A stretch of DNA of 5,261 nucleotides from Bacteroidota bacterium (GTDB taxonomy: Bacteria > Bacteroidota > Bacteroidia > Flavobacteriales > Crocinitomicaceae): assembly GCA_005798205.1 (NCBI GenBank), contig SYKJ01000132.1, positions 1 to 5,261 of the forward strand, read 5' to 3'. The notes under the pieces were generated by a model. The model ran no database searches. It saw only the letters and a program-made list of their open reading frames with translations, and was not told where the DNA came from. Positions 1 to 4,097 of this stretch are shown here, in pieces (position 1 is the first letter of the stretch; the number at the start of each line of letters is the position of its first letter). Position numbers and translations under genes: made by a program.

Positions 1-1
1 A

Positions 2-568
2 GCAACAGGTTTAGGAGCTTCCGTGAAAGTTTTTGATAGTTCCCTTTCACGATTAAGACGATTGCAAAATGATATTGGATCAAGAGTCTACACATCAATT
101 ATTCAACCAAAAGTTCTTGCAAAAGCAATTAGAAGAGCCGATGTTGTGATTGGTGCACTTCGTTCAAATGTTGGAAAAACACCCTGTGTAGTATCAGAAG
201 AAATGGTTCAAAAAATGAAAACAGGTTCAGTAGTAATTGATTTGAGTATAGATCAAGGTGGTTGTTTTGAAACTTCTCACGTTACAAATCATCTTGAACC
301 AACATTTACAAAACATGGTGTTATTCACTACTGCGTACCAAATATTGCCTCTCGTGTTTCAAGGACTGCATCTTTTGCATTGTCAAATATTTTTTCGCCT
401 TTAATTTTAGAAATGGGTGAAAAAGGAGGTGTTGTTGATTTAGTTCGATCTCATAGTGGCTTCAGAAATGGCGTGTATATTTACAAAGGGATTTTAACCA
501 ACGAAATTTTAGGGAAAGTTTTTGATTTAAATTACAAAGACATCAACCTTCTTCTACCAGGAATTTAA
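2..568 (+). CDS. ald: Alanine dehydrogenase, C-terminal part (5' end outside the window)
   Basis: Catalyses NAD-dependent oxidative deamination of L-alanine to pyruvate and ammonia (reversible), in the cytoplasm. The frame is open from base 2 (Ala-Thr-Gly-Leu-Gly-Ala-Ser, then GTG). The GTG at 23 is therefore an internal valine, not a start, and 188 codons of a protein usually near 370-400 residues are present. The visible part begins in the Rossmann NAD-binding domain: the ATGLGASVKVFD strand ends in Asp, expected to contact the NAD ribose, and RRADVVIGA is the next strand. It continues with VIDLSIDQGGCFETS (codon for the Asp of IDQGG at 251-253, the conserved active-site Asp of the family) and HYCVPNIASRVSRTAS, both classical Ald/PNT signatures. 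The tail, with VYIYKG and LTNE, resembles Bacteroidota versions. The stop TAA shares its last A with the ATG of the next gene. The family call is firm. Proton-translocating transhydrogenase alpha is the related alternative, but the IDQGGCFETS and HYCVPN wording favours Ald. Confidence 0.93.
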   Translation, partial: ATGLGASVKVFDSSLSRLRRLQNDIGSRVYTSIIQPKVLAKAIRRADVVIGALRSNVGKTPCVVSEEMVQKMKTGSVVIDLSIDQGGCFETSHVTNHLEPTFTKHGVIHYCVPNIASRVSRTASFALSNIFSPLILEMGEKGGVVDLVRSHSGFRNGVYIYKGILTNEILGKVFDLNYKDINLLLPGI

Positions 569-1029
569 TGCATCCTATTATTGCTCTCAACTTACCAAAA
601 GCAGAATTAATACTGTCAAAAAAAGACAATATCGTTTTTGTTAATTGCTTGATTCGAAAAAAAAAAATCATTCTAACGTCTGAAGAATGGGTAAGACAAC
701 ATTACATTAATTACCTATCTAAACACCTTAAGTATCCAATTAGCTTGATAAGTATTGAAAAGGAGTTGGATTACTTTGGATTAAAAAAGAGATGGGATTT
801 AGTTGTTTTTAATAAAAAATTTGAGCCAAGTATTCTTGTAGAATGTAAGTCTGCTTCCATTAAAATAAATGATAATGCTTTAAAACAAGTACTCACTTAT
901 CAAAACAAACTGAAGTGCGAATTTATCATATTAACCAATGGTCTTCAACATTTCACTTGGAAAATAGACAGTACAAATAAGAAAATTGAAGAAATTAATC
1001 AGATTCCAATATGCGTTAGTTCTGAATAA
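568..1029 (+). CDS. Stand-alone HsdR N-terminal-like (PD-(D/E)XK) nuclease domain protein
   Basis: A 153-residue protein made of little more than the nuclease domain found at the N-terminus of type I restriction HsdR subunits (HSDR_N_2-like). Visible motifs in order: LNLP near the N-terminus, IRKK (29-32), EEWVRQH with Glu40, KKRWDLVVF with Asp77, LVECKS with Glu92 and Lys94, Gln107 and Tyr111 in LKQVLTYQ, and IILTNGLQHF (120-129). This is the D...ExK core with the accessory Glu and the Q-x3-Y helix of the family, so the active site looks intact. No helicase, translocase, specificity or methylase gene is visible beside it. Single-domain proteins of this kind are common in Bacteroidota, and I know of no established function; DNA repair or processing is a guess. 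Its start overlaps the ald stop by one base (TAATG), which suggests translational coupling. Its 3' end overlaps the convergent DUF4924 gene by 14 bases. An A11 run lies in codons 30-34. Confidence 0.88.
   Translation: MHPIIALNLPKAELILSKKDNIVFVNCLIRKKKIILTSEEWVRQHYINYLSKHLKYPISLISIEKELDYFGLKKRWDLVVFNKKFEPSILVECKSASIKINDNALKQVLTYQNKLKCEFIILTNGLQHFTWKIDSTNKKIEEINQIPICVSSE
657..667 (+). repeat. Homopolymer A11 inside the nuclease gene
   Basis: Eleven consecutive A residues span Arg30-Lys-Lys-Lys-Ile34 of the nuclease gene. All other homopolymers I found in the window are 8 bases or shorter. Loss of one A gives TCA TTC TAA directly after the run (protein ending at about residue 35). Gain of one A gives AAT CAT TCT AAC GTC TGA (ending at about residue 38). 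Either slip removes Glu40, Asp77, Glu92 and Lys94. The run is seen directly; an on/off switching role is inference. Confidence 0.9.
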
Positions 1030-1567
1030 AATTTGATTTTCCAGTTTTCATCAGACCATATTCTCTTGATAAATAAGCCAACTGAACGCGCATTTTATCC
1101 ATTGCTGATTCTGTTTCTGGCGTAATGTCTTTATTCCTTATTTTGAGTTGTAACTTCATATTCATAGCGTGAAGCAATGCTTCAATATCGTGTCTTTTTA
1201 TGAAATTTGATTTTTCCTTAAAAGCTAGCAAATCTTCTGCTGCTGCTGATACTAAAGAAATGTATTTTTCGTCATTTACAACAGTTAAAAGTGAGTTATG
1301 TAAATAAATCAGCTCTATGATTATTTCTTTTAATGAATCCAAATGACCTTCTTTTTCAAGACCTTGGATTTGCATTTGTCGAATTAAATCGCTGTACCAA
1401 TCTTTATACTGAATATCAAAAGATTTATCTTTTAAAGTTGGTCGAACAAAAGCATCCATTATAACATCAAGATCAAAATCAAAGGAACGAATTACATGTT
1501 CGATTTGGAACATATACAAAAGATATTCAGCTGTATTTTCCTTAAATTTCTGTTGAGCGATAAGCAT
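1016..1567 (-). CDS. DUF4924 family protein, function unknown
   Basis: A 183-residue, largely helical, soluble-looking protein with no signal peptide or membrane segment. It matches my memory of the Bacteroidota family DUF4924 in length and wording: an N-terminal LIAQQKFKENTAEYLLYMFQ (2-21) followed by IEHVIRSFDFD (22-32), a central helix rich in Ile, Leu and His before NDEKY, and a C-terminal part with PETESAM, LAYLSREYG and a basic KTGKSNF tail. No catalytic motif can be recognised. It is the last gene of a three-gene minus-strand cassette, and its ATG overlaps the stop of the lipoprotein gene by one base (TAATG). Its last 14 bases overlap the 3' end of the plus-strand nuclease gene, so neither gene has an intergenic terminator at that end. 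The family call is fairly sure; the function is open. Confidence 0.8.
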   Translation of the reverse strand: MLIAQQKFKENTAEYLLYMFQIEHVIRSFDFDLDVIMDAFVRPTLKDKSFDIQYKDWYSDLIRQMQIQGLEKEGHLDSLKEIIIELIYLHNSLLTVVNDEKYISLVSAAAEDLLAFKEKSNFIKRHDIEALLHAMNMKLQLKIRNKDITPETESAMDKMRVQLAYLSREYGLMKTGKSNFIQN

Positions 1568-2154
1568 TACTTCAAGTCCTTTTCGATTTGTTCCTGATTT
1601 TCATTCAAAAACTGAATAAATTCTTTTGTAACATCCATTTTATCTGAAATATAATTTAATTGTCCACCTTTTCCATGCATAAATAAAATATCAATTTTAT
1701 GTTTTTCGCAGTACTTTTTTCCAAGAGCTTCAATTTTATTATTTATTTCCTCTAATTTTTTTACAGTTTCAGCCTCTAATTTAGCGCCCTCAGTTTGTTG
1801 ATATTGCATGATATTGGATTCCATTTGCTGTGCTTTTTGTTGTACTAAGGCAATTTCATTCTGAGATAACAATCCACTTATTGCCTCTTTTTCCTTTCGC
1901 TTCACAAAATTTTGAAGCTCAATTGACTTCCTATCAATTTCAGACTGAAAAATTTTTTGTTTATTTGTTACTAATGAATCTTCTCTTTTATAGAAATTAA
2001 AATACTCTTTAATGCTATCATTATTGTAATATGCAATTTTGAATCCGTCAAGGTTTCGTGATAAAACAGTAGGTTTAGAGTCAACATTTTTTTTCTTTTC
2101 ACTGCATCCAAATAGAATTAAACTTATAAATAAAAGAGTAGTGTATAATTTCAT
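1567..2154 (-). CDS. OmpH/Skp-like family lipoprotein
   Basis: A 195-residue exported protein. Residues 1-17 form a lipoprotein signal peptide: Lys2, a hydrophobic core (7-15), and a lipobox Leu14-Phe15-Gly16-Cys17, so Cys17 should be lipidated. Phe at -2 is off the classical consensus but tolerable. The residues after Cys (Ser-Glu-Lys-Lys-Lys) lack the acidic run of known Bacteroidota surface-export signals, so a periplasm-facing lipoprotein is the better guess. The mature part has the OmpH/Skp plan: a first beta strand FKIAYYNNDSI (38-48), a long charged and Gln-rich coiled coil (about 55-145) with the family's Gly-Leu-Leu break near 94, and a final strand pair with IDILFMHGKGGQLNYIS (154-170) and VTKEFIQFLNEN. 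Skp proteins hold unfolded outer-membrane proteins in the periplasm; whether this lipidated form does so is inferred. It overlaps both neighbours by one base, as the middle gene of the cassette. Confidence 0.85.
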   Translation of the reverse strand: MKLYTTLLFISLILFGCSEKKKNVDSKPTVLSRNLDGFKIAYYNNDSIKEYFNFYKREDSLVTNKQKIFQSEIDRKSIELQNFVKRKEKEAISGLLSQNEIALVQQKAQQMESNIMQYQQTEGAKLEAETVKKLEEINNKIEALGKKYCEKHKIDILFMHGKGGQLNYISDKMDVTKEFIQFLNENQEQIEKDLK

Positions 2155-2399
2155 TATTTAATTTTTAAAGTTATTAAATTCATCCAATCATCTCTCATTT
2201 CAATAAAACGAGACAGACAATTTGACAAAAAGCTTGTTTTAATATTATTTTCAATTAAATCCAAATTTGTAATATCCGTTTCAGCTATTTTATAAATCTG
2301 TTCAAAACCATCTAGCTCTACTTTTAATATAAATTTACCATTGTATTGATGAATTTGAATCAAAAAACGCTCATGAGGTATTTGCTTAACTAGACGCAT
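2154..2399 (-). CDS. Small conserved protein of unknown function (81 aa)
   Basis: I do not recognise a named family, but the protein looks like a real, conserved small gene. It opens with MRLVKQIPHERFLIQIH (1-17), followed by short alternating strands (KFILKVELD, EQIYKIAE), and ends with a helix carrying NCLSRF (60-65) and MRDDW (68-72). There is no signal peptide, membrane segment or metal-binding cluster (a single Cys61), so it should be cytoplasmic, with a beta-rich first half and a helical second half. The ATG is the first in-frame start and sits 59 bases after the stop of the repressor gene; its stop overlaps the ATG of the lipoprotein gene by one base. It leads the cassette with the lipoprotein and the DUF4924 protein. 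Coding status is supported by this tight junction and by coherent amphipathic sequence. No function is proposed. Confidence 0.75.
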   Translation of the reverse strand: MRLVKQIPHERFLIQIHQYNGKFILKVELDGFEQIYKIAETDITNLDLIENNIKTSFLSNCLSRFIEMRDDWMNLITLKIK

Positions 2400-2403
2400 T
2401 ACA

Positions 2404-2411
2404 CAAAAATA
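2404..2411 (-). promoter_or_regulatory. Candidate Bacteroidota -7 element (TAnnTTTG)
   Basis: The minus strand reads TATTTTTG, an exact fit to the Bacteroidota -7 consensus TAnnTTTG, ending four bases before the ATG at 2399. No clear TTG -33 element is found at the usual spacing; the nearest T-rich match is around 2435-2440. If used, transcription would start almost at the ATG, giving a leaderless or nearly leaderless mRNA for the three-gene cassette. In such AT-rich DNA the motif could arise by chance. Confidence 0.3.
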
Positions 2412-2458
2412 AGAATAAAGCGTTGAATCTAGCTTAAACAGAGAAAAATTTGGATAAT

Positions 2459-3259
2459 TTAAGATTTTATTTTTGAAAGAATTTGTTGAATGTCCTTGTG
2501 TAAATTTCGATAGGCATAACTTAATTGTAAGTCGTCCATTTGAACTTCGGGAAGTTCCTCAGAGAAATAAGCGGCAAATTTCCAAATTTCTAACACATCC
2601 ATTATTGAAACCGAATAAGGTACAAATAATGGATTAGAAGACAGCAATAAAAAAGTCTGATTTTCATTTAAATTATTGTAAACAAATTTAAATACAATAC
2701 CATCCTCTTTAGTTACGATTATACACGGAGTTCCCGATTTTAAGTGAGTCCAATCTTGTAAAAATTCGCCAATAACATGAGAACCATTATTTACTGGTGG
2801 CATGGAATCACCGGAAATAGGAAAAGCCCTGTGTTTTTTTTCCTTACTTAAAAAGGGGATTTTAAAAGTTGGCAATACTTTTATGAATTCTGGGTCAGAA
2901 AAACCTGAAACATATCCTGCACTTGCTTTTTCTGGAATCATTTCAATCATTTCCTCGTTATTTTGATCAATAACAGATGCTAATACACGAAGACTTGCCC
3001 CTTTTGCTTCCTGTTTCCATGATGCTTCATAATTCAACCAATCACTTGATGAAAATTGTGAAAAATCTTTCTTTATTAAATCATCAATTGAAATTTTAAA
3101 AAAATCACTGAACGAGATGAGGTTCTCAATATTTGGAAAAGCAACTCCGTTTTCGTATCCGCTGTAAGTTGAACGATTTATTTTAAGAGCCTGAGCAATT
3201 TCTTCTTGAGACTTGTTATTAAACTTTCGAAGTGCTTTTAAATTTTTTCCGATTTTCAT
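2459..3259 (-). CDS. XRE-family transcriptional regulator with LexA-like S24 peptidase domain
   Basis: A 266-residue DNA-binding repressor of the cI/LexA-like type. Residues 5-62 are an XRE helix-turn-helix: LKALRK, SQEEIAQALKINRSTYSGYE (17-36), NG, then PNIENLISFSDFFKISIDDLI. A linker of about 45 residues follows. The C-terminal S24 domain begins near 105 with IPEKASAGYVSGFSDPEF: Ala114-Gly115 sits where the self-cleavage bond lies in LexA-type proteins. The nucleophile is Ser152 in ISGDSMPP and the general base is Lys191 in GIVFKFV, with spacing like LexA. All self-cleavage residues are therefore present. Family knowledge: DNA damage and RecA trigger cleavage in such proteins; inference: this one responds similarly. 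The ATG is followed directly by the HTH, supporting the start. A twin palindrome just upstream suggests autoregulation. No error-prone polymerase gene lies beside it in this window. A prophage origin is possible but no phage genes are visible. Confidence 0.9.
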   Translation of the reverse strand: MKIGKNLKALRKFNNKSQEEIAQALKINRSTYSGYENGVAFPNIENLISFSDFFKISIDDLIKKDFSQFSSSDWLNYEASWKQEAKGASLRVLASVIDQNNEEMIEMIPEKASAGYVSGFSDPEFIKVLPTFKIPFLSKEKKHRAFPISGDSMPPVNNGSHVIGEFLQDWTHLKSGTPCIIVTKEDGIVFKFVYNNLNENQTFLLLSSNPLFVPYSVSIMDVLEIWKFAAYFSEELPEVQMDDLQLSYAYRNLHKDIQQILSKIKS

Positions 3260-3265
3260 TATATA

Positions 3266-3299
3266 TCTAAATTTATGTAAAAATAAATATAAATTTAGA
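3266..3299. promoter_or_regulatory. Candidate twin operator upstream of the XRE/S24 gene
   Basis: A perfect 11-bp inverted repeat, TCTAAATTTAT (3266-3276) and ATAAATTTAGA (3289-3299), separated by 12 bases. Each arm contains the 8-bp palindrome TAAATTTA (3268-3275 and 3290-3297), and the palindrome centres are 22 bp apart, about two helical turns, so two dimers could bind the same DNA face. The proximal copy ends 8 bases before the repressor ATG. On the minus strand TAAATTTA is also one mismatch from the -7 consensus TAnnTTTG, so binding could mask a promoter. The repeat is seen directly; its operator role is inference. Confidence 0.55.
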
Positions 3300-3307
3300 A
3301 ATTAACC

Positions 3308-3331
3308 AAAAAAAAGATGATTAAGTAATCA
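3308..3331 (-). terminator. Possible weak intrinsic terminator after the TonB-like gene
   Basis: On the minus strand, just after the stop at 3333, TGATT-ACTT-AATCA forms a 5-bp stem with a 4-base loop (3331-3318; the palindrome itself extends to 6 bp with a 2-base loop). Two bases later comes T8 (3315-3308). The position suits termination of the WG/TonB-like unit. The stem has only one G-C pair and is weak, and an overlapping alternative hairpin (AGTAA-TCAA-TTACT on the plus strand, 3324-3337) competes with it. Confidence 0.35.
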
Positions 3332-3332
3332 A

Positions 3333-4097
3333 TTACTGCGATATAAATTGATATCGAATGTAACCAGAAGCCTCATTATCAGAATTTCCTGAAAAATTAA
3401 AGCGAGACATCTGAGCATATTTTTTTGCTTGTTGAATCATACAAGATGAAGCATTTGAACTTTTAGATGCATCGTAAGTGATTTTAATTACTTTACCGCT
3501 TAAATTAACTTCAATATTAATTACGACTACTCCAGAAGATCCAAAACCACATGTATAGCCAGGATTTCGAATATGCCAGTTATTATTATCATAGGCGGTT
3601 CTTCCTGGGAGATAAAAATCAACCATTACGTTTCCACTGTATTGATTTGATTTGTCGCCAGAGTTATTCACTTTTACTTTAGTATCAGTTACCTGTTTCT
3701 GAATATTTTGTTCCTCGCTTGTTTTTACAACTTGATTTTGTGGTTTATTTCCTCTTGCATCTTCAAATAATTTTTTTTCAAAGTCCTTAATTGATTTTTC
3801 AGGATCGTTAGTTGGTGAATTTTCGGACCAATTTTCATTTGATTTTTCACGAGAATCTTCGTTATTTCTAACAATGTTTTTTACTTCTTTGGAATTAACG
3901 TTGGGCACCTCAATATTCTGTTTTTTAATTTCAATTTCTTTTACATCTTCAATACGAGAAAAATCATCTTTTTCAGTCAATTGTATAGTCTGCTTGTATT
4001 CAGCTACTTGAAAGTAAATAAATAGGAAAACGTAGACACCAAATGCTGAAACTATAGCCAAAATAAAATGATCAGACCGGTTTAAAGATACTTTCAT
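3333..4097 (-). CDS. TonB-like protein: single-pass membrane anchor with TonB-type C-terminal domain
   Basis: A 254-residue protein. Residues 1-9 are a short basic cytoplasmic tail, about 11-30 form one transmembrane helix (FILAIVSAFGVYVFLFIYF), about 33-155 are a polar, Lys/Glu/Asn-rich and probably extended linker, and about 156-254 are a compact periplasmic domain. That domain fits the TonB C-terminal-like fold of Bacteroidota 'energy transducer TonB' proteins: FYLPGRTAY (161-169), NPGYTCGFGSSG (178-189), the strand VVVINIEVNLSGKVIKITYDAS (190-211), SSCMIQQAKKYAQMSRFNF (217-235) and a last strand near GYIRYQF. Cys183 and Cys219 could form a disulfide. The Pro-rich spacer of E. coli TonB is missing, and no ExbB or ExbD gene is visible nearby, so true energy transduction to receptors is not shown. 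Its ATG overlaps the stop of the WG-repeat gene by four bases (ATGA), implying coupled translation and a joint task at the envelope. Confidence 0.75.
   Translation of the reverse strand: MKVSLNRSDHFILAIVSAFGVYVFLFIYFQVAEYKQTIQLTEKDDFSRIEDVKEIEIKKQNIEVPNVNSKEVKNIVRNNEDSREKSNENWSENSPTNDPEKSIKDFEKKLFEDARGNKPQNQVVKTSEEQNIQKQVTDTKVKVNNSGDKSNQYSGNVMVDFYLPGRTAYDNNNWHIRNPGYTCGFGSSGVVVINIEVNLSGKVIKITYDASKSSNASSCMIQQAKKYAQMSRFNFSGNSDNEASGYIRYQFISQ

Noticed and set aside
568..1029. Type I restriction-modification system or anti-phage island.
   Set aside because: Only the N-terminal nuclease domain is present, without helicase, methylase or specificity genes, and the rest of the window has no other defence gene.
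2446..2460. Small hairpin AAATT-TGGAT-AATTT overlapping the stop of the repressor gene, considered as a terminator.
   Set aside because: The five-pair stem is all A-T with no convincing T-run after it on the minus strand; expected by chance in DNA of this composition.
2459..3259. Prophage repressor marking an integrated phage.
   Set aside because: No integrase, Cro-like gene, replication or structural phage genes flank it, and its neighbours look like ordinary chromosomal genes.
3260..3332. A full -33/-7 promoter for the repressor gene.
   Set aside because: A TTTG is present on the minus strand at 3310-3307, but its spacing to the TAnnTTTA-like boxes (about 9, 15 or 31 bases) does not fit the usual 17-23, so no promoter is annotated.
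3333..4097. Genuine TonB of a TonB-ExbB-ExbD complex, gene symbol tonB.
   Set aside because: The C-terminal fold fits, but there is no Pro-rich spacer and no visible exbB/exbD, so the symbol would overstate the evidence.
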